Shown: positions 1 through 12,116 of the stretch, piece after piece
Layout of the letters: each line of letters begins with the position of its first letter
How positions within the stretch are numbered: position 1 is the stretch's first letter
DNA from: Flaveria trinervia
Lineage: Eukaryota > Streptophyta > Magnoliopsida > Asterales > Asteraceae
Assembly (NCBI GenBank): GCA_025506515.1
Contig: CM046452.1
Coordinates: 101,648,559 to 101,712,558 of the forward strand
DNA: 64,000 nucleotides
Reading direction: 5' to 3'
Position numbers and translations under genes: made by a program
Notes under the pieces: model-generated
Seen by the model: the letters and a program-made list of their open reading frames with translations, nothing else
Databases searched by the model: none
What the model was told of the DNA's origin: nothing

Positions 1-1400
1 TCTCAGATGTGAGAAGAGACACTTTGTCCTCAAGGTTCGCAATTCGGTTTTCAGAGACAAGTTGATTATCCTTCAAATCCGAGGTAAGTTTCTTTACTGC
101 AGCCTGCTGAATACACAACTCCTCCTGGGCACCACTAAGATCCATAGTAAGCTTTTCCTTAACAAGTCAGACGCATCATAACGGGACTTGAGAGAAGCGT
201 TTTCAGCCTCCAGCTTGGACACTTGCTTCTTGAGGTCACGAATCTCATTAACACTATCCACCCAACGGCCGTGAATCTCAACAAATGAAAACAAACTGTT
301 CACCATAGACAAACAACCGGCATTCGACAGTGCCCTATTTTTCAAAGCTTCCCCACGAAAGAATTCTGCAAGTGTGTGGGATGCAAACATAAAATCCCTA
401 CACGCATCTGGGGTCTCGAAAGTTGTTCCGTTGGTCAGCTCCCAATCAGGAATAAACTTATCCTCCGCGTTCAGCTCGGAGTCCTCAGAAGAAGCAGCCG
501 TTTTTTCGTTACCCGAACCACCAACTGAATGATCACCAAGATTAGAAACGGTTAACATATATACATATGAATGTGAATAATGTTTGAGTATGAGGAGCAA
601 CTCTCACCAGGAGACGAAGAAGCAGAACCAGAACTGCCAGAATGCGAACCATAAGCCGCCTCAGCCGCGGCTGAGGGCTCTCCTTGAGGAGCCGCGGCAG
701 GCGAGAGGGGGGGGGGGGGGGGGGGCGGCCGCGGCCGCAATCCTGGGCCGCCCAACCCCTGTCTACGCTTCATTTTGGGGCGACTAGGGGGACATAAGCT
801 TCATCAACACCTTTCCGCTTACGAGTAGGCGGTGGCATGGTCTCACCAGGTTGAACAACGTAGCCAGTGTTGGTATCCAAAAAGAAGTCGCACCCCCAGG
901 CAAAGCTTCAACCTATTCAGAAACATCCTCTTTTGCAGACAATTTCATGCGCTCGAACAGACCCATACCTGTAAAAGCACATCACACAAATCAGATGGAT
1001 AAACATGTGCATTAAGACACAAAGTAGGGAAGCAACTTACGTTTCCCTTGATAAATCATAAATGGAACCGCGTTAGGGTCAGCCCAGTTACGACTAACAC
1101 CGGCCATCACAAGGAAATGCTCAGAATAGCTACGGAGTGGAGTAGGCTCGGCTCTCAAAAGGTCATAAGCGGACAGATCAAATGTGTCAGGCTCGGAAAG
1201 GGATCCTGAATGGGTTTACTAGTTTCCAACCAATGCATCTCAAATGGAATTATGCTAGATGAAATAAAAAGAAATGGTCTTTCCAATGCTTTAGGCTAGT
1301 TATGGTTCGAGAAATCATAGGAGGCTTAGGAGCTTTTCTCTTCTCAAAAGTTAGCCAATCACCTATCCTATTCAACTTATAAAAAGCCCTAAACAAATTA
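1..1400 (-). pseudogene. decayed gypsy-type retroelement gag-like gene, 3' part outside window
   Basis: Three exon-like blocks read on the minus strand: about 1041-1400 (contains MAGVSRNWADPNAVPFMIYQ), 608-968 (contains FERMKLSAKEDV and VEALPGGCDFF, then a proline-rich linker), and 524 down to at least 180 (contains DWELTNGTTFETPDACRDFM and a coiled coil with LKKQVSKLEAENASLKS). The joins are in phase: 968/1041 and 524/608 have GT-AG borders. The blocks resemble the 'putative gypsy-type transposase' gag-like proteins that are repetitive in Asteraceae. It is not intact: a TAG follows KEDVSE in the middle block, and the frame slips by one base at an A4 run just before MKRRQG and again upstream of the first block. 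I read it as a dead retroelement gene. The family call rests on recall of such sequences, not on a search. Confidence 0.7.
707..725. repeat. G19 homopolymer inside the gag-like relic
   Basis: Nineteen consecutive G on the plus strand, followed by a CGGCCGCGGCCGC stretch. On the minus strand it reads as CCC codons, part of a polyproline linker (the frame gives PRPPPPPPPLSP). Run length is likely unstable in replication and hard to sequence. Confidence 0.9.
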
Positions 1401-1719
1401 ACTTCGGTTCCAAGTTACGAGCACGGCAGCATATCTCAAAATGGTATACTTTAATAAGTCCTAGGGGAACAAGTTGTGATAGATGGATATCATAATGCCT
1501 AACGAGCAAACAAAAAAACCGACTACCGGGATGCGAAAGTTACAAAAGCTAAAAAATGAGGTGTAAAGAGCTATCGTCCCCACCGGTGCATCCCTCACGG
1601 TCGACGAGGGAGGAGGGACGGTAGGGCCAAGCTCAGGAGAAATACCATAGCGAAGCGTAAAGTTGTTTAAAAAATCTTGAGTGATGACTGAGTGTCGAAG
1701 AACAACGTCATTTCTACAC

Positions 1720-3208
1720 TCCATTAGAAACACGAAAGATGAGAAGAATAACGTACCGGAGAAATTTGTGGTCCCGAACAAGAAGGTTGGGAGAAAAACT
1801 TGAAGAGTGAAAGGATGAATAAAGAATGAAGGAACATGAGGCAATTTATAGAAGAAGCCCTAGGGAGGGGGCGGCTAGGGCCGCGTGTCAAGAGATATCG
1901 GCCCAAAGGCCGAGGCATGGGGCGGCTAGGCCGCAGCACGAGGAGAACGCGGCTCGAGGCCGAAGTGACATCTCCGGTCCGGTTTTCAAAATGCGAATGG
2001 GTCACCAAAGGTCGTGTCATGTAGGCAAGCGCGTGGCTCAAGAAGAAAAGAGAATGATTTGATTGATGTTTAATCGATCCGGGGCTCGAGGCACAAATAG
2101 TTTAAGAATTGATGGTGACAAATGGGCACGTCAATAGAAAGTACAAAGGTCATAATTATTCCAATGACATGGTTGTAACCATGACATTGGACTGGGGGGA
2201 CATGAAGGGGTATCACCCTAAATAAAGATCAGTCGCGGCTCACTAAGGCTAAGAGCCCACCGCGGCCCATTCAGGCTGATATGTTTTCACGGCCCCAAGT
2301 TCAGCCGCGCGACACTAGGACTAGGGGCCCAGCCGCGGCTCTCTCGGGCTAGAGCCCCACCCTCGGCAATCCAAGTTCAGCCGCAGCTTGCTCGGACCGG
2401 AGGCCCAGCCGCGGCCCAACCTCCGTCCCGTATAGGCCGGGACCCCAAGCTACGATCCGTGACGCCAACTTGCGTAACGTACCTAAGCCGCGACTAGCTT
2501 ATCACGGGAACAAGCAGAGAGGCCCAGAGCCGCGACATTGGTATGTACCCCCAGTCGCGGCTCAGTATCCCCAACCTCATTCGAACACCAGACTTCGTAA
2601 AATTCCCATGTCAAGCACTTGTGAAAACCCTCACATAAACTTGGCAACCAAGGAACCATTTCATTGGTTGCAAAGGAATAAGAAGAAACAAAACGGATAA
2701 AGCCAAAACAATGGCAGGAAGTCGGAACAACCACCATATCCCCAGGTCAACTATCAAGACAAACCTCATTAATGTTAGTCTGAAACCCTTTACACCAGAA
2801 GGGTATGAAACTCTAAGCTAAGGAATTTCAGTTCCAGATCATTGACCACAGGCTTCCAAAAATAAGCCATGCTATGTTCAATCCCCATGTTTCAACACCA
2901 TAAATACTTCTGAAATTCCATAAGAAGGGGCAGATCCATGCACCCACACATTCACACAACATTAGTTACCAACCATTTTCTTATTAATCCTCTTGAAGCT
3001 CTTGATACAAATACTTATTCTCACGCCGGAGTGTGGTCTCGGGGAGAAATCCCTTTCTGTCCGAGCGAGGCTCACGGTGTTGTTGTTGTCTCGCAGGCAT
3101 TCCAGTCAGCTGAAGCTCGCGTCAAGCCCCTGCCTAATTCACAACAACAACCTCATTCACGCACTGTTCCCGAGTCTTAATCCCTTGATTAAGATCCGTG
3201 TAGCAACA
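1720..3208 (-). repeat. probable 5' LTR and leader of the gypsy-type relic
   Basis: The block lies upstream, in minus-strand sense, of the gag-like exons. It is much richer in GC than the flanks, with many AGCCGCGGC-type words between 2220 and 2560. A minus-strand TATA-like motif (TATAAAT) sits near 1840-1850, followed by a pyrimidine-rich leader, as expected for LTR promoter and transcript start. The high-coordinate edge is suggested by a minus-strand TGTTGCTACACG beginning at 3208, where base composition changes sharply. The second LTR and the primer-binding site were not identified, so the borders are inferred. Confidence 0.4.
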
Positions 3209-3925
3209 TATGGGTTATAAAACATATTTAAAAGATTGTATTCAATTTTATTCTTTTTAATTTCTAACTTTTTTTTTATTTTACCCAATACCTTTACATC
3301 TTTTACAAATTAACCTATATAATTTTTTACCATTAACTTTAGTTACCTTTATATTTTAGAAATTTTCGTTTTATGTTTCGGTTTATATTTTGCGAGTTAA
3401 CATGTTGTGGTGTGCATGTGTAGTTTAACATTTTTACACTTATTTTTCTTCCCGTTTAACGGTACGGTTGCAACGCGCCAATCTAAGATCAACTTAGTTA
3501 TAGCTTATATGTTTTGAGTTTCGTCTAACGGCGGTGTGTCATTGGTTTTACGTTTTGGTTGGTGGTCGTGGTGTGTCTTTAATGTTAATTTGCATTGTTT
3601 TACCGCCCCACGACACGAGAAGGCTTAATACTAATTAAATTATATTGGCATTATTCATGTTTAAAAAATATTAAAATTCTATTTTCTGTATAAAAAAATA
3701 CTGATCTTTACGTTTGGTCCCGATTTCACGTTATATCGCAACAAATCAACTTCACAAGATGACACGTTTAACACGTGGCACTCTCGCTCCGTCCACAAGC
3801 TTCTTACAGTGCCACGTCATAAGGATTAGACCTCCGTTGTATGCGGGTCCCATCATTTACACCCGTGTGGGTCCCACTTGTGTATTCCCTTCACCGGGAA
3901 GATAATAATCGGCGATGCTTTTCCG
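3209..3925. other. AT-rich spacer and promoter of the lipase gene
   Basis: AT-rich sequence with a patch near 3440-3500 (ACGGTTGCAACGCGCCAA) that looks like dispersed-repeat sequence, then a GC-richer proximal promoter from about 3715. No coding sequence is supported. Confidence 0.5.
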
Positions 3926-3926
3926 T

Positions 3927-3936
3927 TATATATATA
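3927..3936 (+). promoter_or_regulatory. TATA box candidate of the lipase gene
   Basis: TATATATATA lies 200 bases before the lipase start codon. It is followed by a CT-rich leader (TCTCTCTCTAC-type runs, about 3950-4015) typical of plant 5' untranslated regions. Confidence 0.5.
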
Positions 3937-4135
3937 CACACACATGCCTTCTCTTCTCCTCCACGTTATCTACTTTCTCTCTCTACAATAATATATTCTC
4001 TCTCTCTAGAATCCACCACGAACTCCGATTTTTTAGGGTTTCGTTTCAATTTTAGATCTGCGTTTTGATGCAGTTATACTACCATTACTCAGAGCCACCA
4101 GATCAATCTAATATAACGACACGCATATGCACACA

Positions 4136-7100
4136 ATGATCCAACGGCTTGTTGACAACTTCCTTGCTGTCACAAAAGAGTTAGTTTTCTTGCTTTTCGT
4201 TTCGGTTCTCTGATTCTCTCTCCTTCGACTGTAAGTCGATTCTGTTTTGATCATGATCTGTGTAACCGTTTGGTGTATGGTTGCTTAACTTGGAATTGTT
4301 TGTTGATTGTGGTGAATTGGGATGTAATTGGTTGCGAATTAGGGATTTGATGTTTGTGACCTTTAAGGGGATGGGATACGTGTGAATTGATCGTTTTGAT
4401 TGAAGGTTGATTTTGGAGTTTTTGTTGGGGAGATGTTTCGTTCTTAGGAGTTTGTTGAAGTTATGTTAGGGACGTTTAGTGCTTGTGGCTTTCGTGTTTT
4501 TGTTTTAGATTGTAATTTGGGATTTTCGAATGGGTTATTCGTTATTTAGGTTTGGATCGATTATTGGAATAATGAGAGCCGTAGAACATCCAGAGTGGAT
4601 CATGTTGGAGTCATTCTGTAGTATAGTTGGATTAATTTACCTATGCGTGAAGAAATCTACAAAGGTACTTTAGGTTCCCAAGAACAAACAAAATCGGAGT
4701 TTGAGGATATGGGGAGTTTGGTTGAGATTGGTTAATAGAAAACATGGAAATAATTACAGGACGGTGTTTGATAATCTCACAATAAAAAATGTCCTAAATT
4801 TTGGTCTTAAATTTTAAGAAGGGAATAATTTGTCATGTTGACGTGCAATTAGCCACTTATGTATGCTGGTCACTGTCTTTATCTTAAAGATCTCTTGTGT
4901 TGTGCAGGTCTGTGAAAACTATTACTTATGAGTGGTTAAATATTATTTTGAGGCTAATAAATGGACTATCAGCAATGTTGTTGGCTATATTGCCTGGCAA
5001 GACTAACATGCTCGAAGGTATTCATGGCTGGGAGCTCAGACCATCTTTTCGTGGACCCCGGCTTCCTCGTTGGATGGAGAAGTAAGCTTTTTTCTTTTTC
5101 TTCCTTAACATGTGTTTTCTAAATCAGGATAAAACCTAGAACATTGGTGAAAATGAGGCAGCATAACTTTCCATATAATGTATTAGGGTCAATTCATTTC
5201 TTAGTTAAGTGATTTGGAACTTTTACTAATCAGTAGCGTAAGAATGTTTTGCAAAATTAGTGTGATTTTTCACTTTTTTTATACTTTATTCCATTGAACA
5301 TTTTATGTCTCCCCATGTGATATGGTATTTTCTTTATATTGATTTTCCAGATTCATGATGTTTGAAACAAGTCTTGTATTCTAGGCTGGCATCAATCTAT
5401 GGCCTTTTTCTAACATTAAGATCAATGATTGCTTAGGGCTTTGGCTTCACAGGAACACACGATCACACCCTTATATGCAGTTGAAACTTGAAATACATGT
5501 CATTTCGCCTAACAATATTAATCAATATATAATATAGCTGGTTATTAAATGTGAATTATACACATTCACACGCGTACACACAAGAGTGATTGCCTTCGTA
5601 AACCATCATACGTATTTTTATCACTGCAAATAAGCCATCTTTACAAAAATATAGAAGAAAGTCAAACTACATTCTGCAAAGTATGATAAAAACCGGCTTT
5701 AAGTTGTCTGATAAAACAAAAAACATAAAGGGTATGGTTACACTTCTTGTTTTAGTGTCTACATTCCTAAGTTAATCCAATTTTCATTCTTGCAAGTTGC
5801 CATCTTGAGCTTAACATCTAATCATCTTTGTTAAATTGCGCACAACTAATTTTAATTTTCTCATAATAAACTTCTTTAGTCGCAGAACCACTTTCCTCAT
5901 TTGTTTTTAGTGCACCCAATTCCAATATTATTGTGACATCTTTCCACACGTCATTTCCTTATTGACACTTGTTCCTTTTTTTTTACTTCTGTTTTCGTAG
6001 TGGGGTGTCTTCCTTCAACCAGTTTGTTCATGAACTCTCAATGGACTCCGACTCAGCGTCAAGTGTAGATTATTCATCTGGAGAAGATACGGATGATGAT
6101 TATGATGATGATGATGGCGGCATATCTCCTGCATCTCCATCCTCACAAGGTTCTAGATTTTCCAGGGCGAGTAGCTATTCAAAGCGTCAGAGGAACTGGG
6201 CCCACTTGATTTTTTCCATATTTGGGTGGCTTCTGCTTCCTGCAAGGCTGATACTTGGAATACCATTTTATTTGTATAGCATATTTTTTAGTAGAGGCTT
6301 AAAGGAGCCCACTAATACCCAGGAAAGATTCCAGACTTCACATGTCCATGCCGGCAGGAAAGCATTGGATCATGTTGTTCAACGGGCTACGGACAAAAGA
6401 CGTGGAGTTATCGAGGTTAACTTCTTTTTCATTTTTAGCTATCATGGGTTTATGAGTAAGATAGTGTTCTAGCATCACTACTTCACACCTGCATTTCTTA
6501 CACGGGTCGGTTTCAGTCAACCACACCCTTTTCGTCCATTTTTTGACAATGCCTTAGTTATGACTACAACAACAATATTATTTACCATAATTAGTCTCAA
6601 TGTTTGTACCTTGGACAACTTTATACCATTTGACCTGTCCTTATTCCCCTTTTAGCTAAAACTTTGTGTTGACATTTTTGGAGATGTAATTAACCCAAAT
6701 TGACACATTATAAGTAAATGGCTTTAAATCACCACATCTTATTCTTACATTCTGTATTTTCAGGATCTACATCTCGGAATGGAAATTTTTATTGAAACTA
6801 TATTTGATGGTATTCACAATATAGCGGCTTGTTTTCTCTCTCCAATGGACTCTCTCAGGGCGTTATTTAGGGGGTCTTCTGCTGATAATTCAAGTGCCTA
6901 TGTGGCAACTGCCACTCTGGCTGAGGATGATCCTACTCTTACAGAAAGGAAAACTAGATTGAATAGTTCTCTGAATACAGATGCTCGAACATGTGAAGAC
7001 GTCATTACAGAGCTCGGGTAAGTTTTACTTTTTTATTATTAATCTTTGACATGGGAAAAGAAAAAAAGGTTTTAAGGTTGAGACGCAACATCAAGGAATT

Positions 7101-9657
7101 CTCAACTGATGCATATGAATTAATAAATGGAAAAAGAGTAACGCTGATTTAAATAGTTCAACTCAAACATATTTCTCATTGGAGACTTGGGAATCTTAAA
7201 TGGTGCCACTAGAAGCATCTTTTATAATAAATGGAAAAAAATAACGGTGATCTATATTACCTTTTTAGGTACCCGTATGAAGCTATCAAAGTGGTTACTG
7301 ATGACGGATATGTTCTCCTTTTGGAACGGATTCCGAGGTTGAAATTATTCTTTGTATTCACATCTTATTGTATTTGAGGTTTGCACCAAAGTTTATCTTG
7401 ACTAATGCTTCTCTCTCTTTGTAGACGTGATGCTAGAAAGGCAGTTTATCTTCAACACGGGGTCTTTGATTCATCTATGGGGTAAGTAGTTCTTTTTGTA
7501 ACCTCTTGGTTAAGTTACCACATACATGTGCGTGACATCAGCCCTTCTTAATAAGAGGTCATCTATAATTTATATAGTCCAAATTTGTTGTTGTTGCTAA
7601 TGGAAATATAGTAGTTTTTTAAAGTCAAATTACGCCACATTTGATTAAGTAACGCCAACGTTTATGCAAGGATTGTACGAGTCATGATAATAAAGGAAAT
7701 TATTATATAACAAGCCTTAGACGAGACGAGAATGGCAGTATATGTTTGAGGGGTTGGCCAATGGCCACTTTTTTATCCTAAATCATAAAATGGGTAAAAT
7801 AAGGTGAATTTTATATTATCATGGGTTTGTTTGGATCATAATTATATATAATATAGGTCAAATGGATTCACTTAAAAATCACACCATAGTCATACGGATT
7901 AATGGGTCATACTTAAATCACACCAAATTCATATGGGTTAAATGGGTCATATGGCAATGGATTTTCCCAGTGTAGGAATCAATTTAAACAATAGTTAGCC
8001 TAGAGGTGGCAAACAGGCTGGTTGTGTCAGATTAGGTAATGGATCGAATTAAGATTCGGTAAAAAGGTCAAATAGGCTACGGTTTGGGTGTACCTGTTGT
8101 GTAGTACCCTACCAGCCTACCTCTCCTTAACTTCAAGCCAGTAGTTTCCATCACTCCTTCCCTTTGCCTTCTCGTTATAAGTTAAAAGGTTTAGTACTTT
8201 TTTTTTCAATGTTTTGGGTTTAATACAGACTTTTCTTGGTTTGGATTTCAAGTTTTTGTATATACATTTGGGTGTAGGATTTTAATATAATGTTTGCATG
8301 TGATTCTGGACAAGCCTCTGTTTTATGTGTTGAATATGATGCCTTTGTTGCTGACTTTATTTTTCATGCAGATGGGTGTCTAATGGAGTAGTTGGCTCTC
8401 CTGCTTTTGCAGCTTTTGATCAAGGTTTGCAATTCTATCCTTTGACCAGCAGGCACGTTACATTTTGAACAAGGTAGTATGATGATGTGATGATCCATTA
8501 TCCTCTTTCAGGCTATGATGTGTTCCTGGGCAATTTCCGTGGTCTAGTTTCAAGGGAACATATTAACCAAAATATATCTTCGCGAGAGTAAGTTCCTTTC
8601 AGCTAGCTGAAGTGTAACATTACAAAATCTGTTAAGAAATTTTATTCTTTATACAAGTATTTCATTTAAACTAATACATGCGGGTCTCGTGCTATCTTCC
8701 TTGAACAGATACTGGCGTTACTCCATCAATGAAAATGGGACCGAAGATATACCAGCCATGATAGAAAAAATTCACCAAGTGAAAACTTCAGAACTAAAAT
8801 CTCTTTCAGACCCTGATACAACAGAAGAAACCAACACCGAGCAACCTTATAAACTCTGTGCCATCTGTCACAGCTTAGGTGGAGCTGCAATCCTCATGTA
8901 CATCATAACACAACGTGTGCAACAAAAGGCTCACCGCCTATCAAGAGTAATCCTTCTATCACCAGCTGGTTTCCATCACGACTCGACATTTGCATTCACA
9001 GCACTCGCACACTTACTCCTTTGGTTTGCTCCTGTTTTACAACCTCTGGTCCCTGGTTTCTTCATACCCACGAGGTTTTTCCGCATGTTGGTTAACAAAT
9101 TAGCACGGGATTTCCATAATTACCCTGCAATTGGTGGGGTGGTTCAAACCCTGATTGGTTACTTATTGGGCGGTGATAGCTCCAACTGGGTTGGAGTATT
9201 GGGCTTACCCCATTACAACATGAACAACATGCCCGGCGTTTCTTTTGGTATAGCACTCCACTTAGCTCAAATGAAACATGCACGAAGATTCAGGATGTTT
9301 GACTATGGTAATCCTTCGGCTAACATGCGAGTGTACGGTTCACCAGAACCGTTGGATTTGGGGGAATATTATGGGCTCATTGATATTCCGGTGGACCTTG
9401 TTGCTGGGAGGAAAGATAGGGTAATCCGTCCGTCAATGGTGAGAAAACATTATAGGTTAATGAAAGATGCCGGCGTGGAGGTTTCTTATAATGAATTTGA
9501 ATACGCTCATTTGGATTTTACATTTTCTCACCGTGAGGAGCTCATGGGCTATGTGATGTCACGTTTGCTCCTTGTGGCACCCAACACAAAGCAGAAGTCT
9601 TTGAGACTGAAGAAGAAAGATGGAGAGGTGGTTGCTAAACAAGAGACCAGTTCTTGA
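4136..9657 (+). CDS. membrane-anchored alpha/beta-hydrolase lipase (At1g73920/At1g18460-like), nine coding exons
   Basis: Predicted acyl-ester hydrolase of the lipase class, 696 residues. Coding exons: 4136-4179, 4908-5081, 6001-6415, 6764-7017, 7269-7337, 7425-7481, 8372-8424, 8512-8587, 8709-9657. All introns are GT-AG and phases join without gaps. The start (MIQRLVDNF) is the first ATG that splices in frame to the conserved KTITYEWLN block. Features: acidic, serine-rich stretch near residues 85-115; a hydrophobic helix just after it (HLIFSIFGWLLLPARLILGI), probably a membrane anchor; lipase N-terminal motif (YPYEAIKVVTDDGY and LQHGVFDSS); nucleophile elbow CHSLGGA with Ser436; likely Asp617 (AGRKD) and His648 (YAHLD) completing the triad. 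It has Cys where many lipases have Gly before the elbow His. Arabidopsis relatives are largely uncharacterised, so the substrate is unknown. Confidence 0.93.
7980..8120. repeat. MITE-like repeat in lipase intron 6
   Basis: The long intron 7482-8371 contains GGTGGCAAACAGGCTGG and later AGGTCAAATAGGCTACGG, a 'remove-the-noun' style sequence of the GTGGCAAAATGGGT / ACCCATTTGACC family seen in other introns of this window. The stretch just before (7770-7950) repeats AATGGGTCATA-type words. Borders are approximate. Confidence 0.45.
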
Positions 9658-10230
9658 ATCTTGATCATGTTTGTCCCAGTAGAGTTGTGTTGTATTAGAT
9701 GTTAGATCGATAAGGTAATGTGTATATATAGTGTCATGTGCTTGGTTACCTTATCTTACTATAGGGAGGCATGTTTGGAAACTGTGAATCCTATAGTAAT
9801 GTATTTTACCTTTTCTTATGATAGTGAGAATTGTGAATCTTATAGTCCTGTATGAAGATAATGTCTTGTTGGAGAACAAGTTAATGATATCGTATATGAC
9901 TGGCGATGCTTATGATATCAACGGCATTGACAACCATTAGGCATCTTGGTGTATGAAGTAAACTCATATTGTTACAAATAGCATTTGAAAATTGAAATTA
10001 TAGCGACTAAGAATCTAAGACGTTAAGCTAACCACGTCTAAACTAATTGGGTTGACCTGATTTCGTAAAATTAGAGGGGAAGATAACGCCCAAATTAGCA
10101 AATCTACGTACGTCGTCATCATGTTTGGGCCTTGACCAGAGCCCAACTATTGTGTAGGTGCAATGTGCCATTGCCAACAACACATTATAAAGCTCCGGGA
10201 GTTCGAAAAACGACATCGAAGAAGAAGAAA
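9658..10230. other. lipase 3' flank and upstream region of the coiled-coil gene
   Basis: The first 250 bases look like 3' untranslated sequence with an internal near-duplicate (TACCTTATCTTACTATAG around 9748 and TACCTTTTCTTATGATAG around 9808). The second half is the promoter and leader of the next gene. No further gene is seen. Confidence 0.5.
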
Positions 10231-12116
10231 ATGGATGATTCAGGTGCGATTCTCGGTCAGTTATCAGCACTGAAGGATATGCTTGATCAGGTGCCCTATT
10301 ATTTTTCTATATTAGTGTTTTTCCTCTGTTGTGGAGTTGGTTTGTTTAGTTTTTTTTTTGCTGAAGTTATTGCTGATTTATGATTTATACAGGTGAACGA
10401 AGAAATAGAGGCGAATATTCAAATCACGAGAGATATTGAATCAGAAATTGTCAAGTGTTCCGAATACGAGAGAACTTTGGCTGTTAGAGAGTCGGAGTTG
10501 ATGAAGACGATGTACATGCTTCAGTTTGAAATCGAAGGGCTGATGGCTATGAATAGTAACGAGTTATATCTTAATTTCCTATTTTTTGTTGCTTTAATTC
10601 ATTCGAATTTACTGCATTTGTGACTTCGCTTCGTGGAGATCTGTGTAGTAGCAAGTCAAAGATCTATTTCTGGTTTGGATAAACACGAGAAACTAACAAA
10701 ATGCAACAGAGGAACCAAACAAATGATGAATTGATATATTTCTGTATCAAGAAATACATCCAGCATAATCTCTTCTTTGACATTGTAACATAGAAGAAGA
10801 TGAATTCATGCATTAGTTGGATATATATAAGCTGGAAACTAGAGATGCATTAATAAAAGCCAATAGGATTTATAAGTTTTCAGATCTGTTCTGCTGTTAT
10901 GTGAGTAAATAGTTAATGGCTTGAAAACCTTTTGAGTCTTCTTTATTGTTCTTTTGTGCTCTGTGGAGTGCTGGAGTCCAGAGATTTAGAAGCTTCAATT
11001 GGTTCTGTTGTTATGTGGCTTAATACTTACATAATGTGATAATGATATTATATATTCAGCTTGTTAAGATCTTCTAATCTGTCTGATGTGTTGCATCATT
11101 CTGTTATTAGATGAATCAAAAACGCAAAGGGAATGCCTACAGAAAGAGTTGTCTTGCATGAGGATGAAGCAAGACGAGATACTCGAAAGAATGAACAACA
11201 AAAGGTATTTCTTGAGTTCCCTGTAGGAAATTCAGTGGCTAAGGAACTTTGTCTGGAAATTTGCTTCCCCACAACCTAGAATTTTACTTTGTCCTTTTAC
11301 CCAGAACAGAACATTAGAATCTTCGAATCTTGGTTTTCTATCTTTCACACAGGGAAGCTTTCAGTACGATGTGTCTGGAATTTCAAAAAGGGGTTGAGGA
11401 GGAAGGAAAAGGTAAACTAGGGAAGTTGTTGGCAGAGAAAGAGTACCTTGAAAATGAAGTTCATCTTCTGAGGAGGAAAATTAGTTCATTACAAAGTTTA
11501 ATGTCGGATTTTGTTCAAGAAATTCTTGAAGGAATTCATGCCTCTAATTCAGGTAATACTTTCTTTGTTACCTCAAGGTTTTAACATCTAAATGAACATG
11601 TTTTACTCGTTATAGATTGGATACCACATATATAGTAACAACTTTTTTTCATTTGTTCATGTAGTCTGCTACTCCTGTAAACTCGTTTTTTCATTAGCTT
11701 CACCAGTCAAATTCTTAATTGATGAAAGAGTAGTAATATATTGGTGCCTATAAAAAGGTAACTTAAATAAATAAAATACCAGAAAGGAAAGGCCGAGTAA
11801 GAATGTAGTTTTGCAGAGATTGAATAAGTATGAAGACTGAAGAGGTAGTATGCATTTTAAGGAGATTGTAAATCTACAGAAAATCAGTACTTCCTTAAAA
11901 TTGGACTTCTGAGTTCTGATGATAACTCTGATCGGTATTTTATATTTTCAATCATTTTGAGGCCTATGATGGTTTAAAGGTACTCGTGTTGATGTTCTTC
12001 TTTTATAAAATACAGAATTGGCTGTCGAGATCGAAAGTGGTAATTCTGAGAACGCCAAATTAGTTAAAGGTATTAATGAACTGAAGACCACGCTGCTTGC
12101 AACAATGTCATCATGA
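10231..12116 (+). CDS. unrecognised coiled-coil protein, 205 residues, five exons
   Basis: Coding exons 10231-10290, 10393-10555, 11111-11204, 11353-11552 and 12016-12116; all introns GT-AG, phases consistent, stop TGA at 12114-12116. The protein begins MDDSGAILGQLSALKDMLDQ and is almost entirely alpha-helical heptad-like sequence rich in Glu, Lys and Leu (for example LLAEKEYLENEVHLLRRKIS), without signal peptide, membrane segment or catalytic motif. I do not recognise the family. Size and composition would suit a small structural or adaptor subunit, such as a kinetochore, spindle or tethering-complex component, but nothing in the sequence singles out one of these. The start is the first ATG, in a purine-rich leader, and gives an open frame across all five exons, which is good evidence for a real gene. 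Confidence 0.8.
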
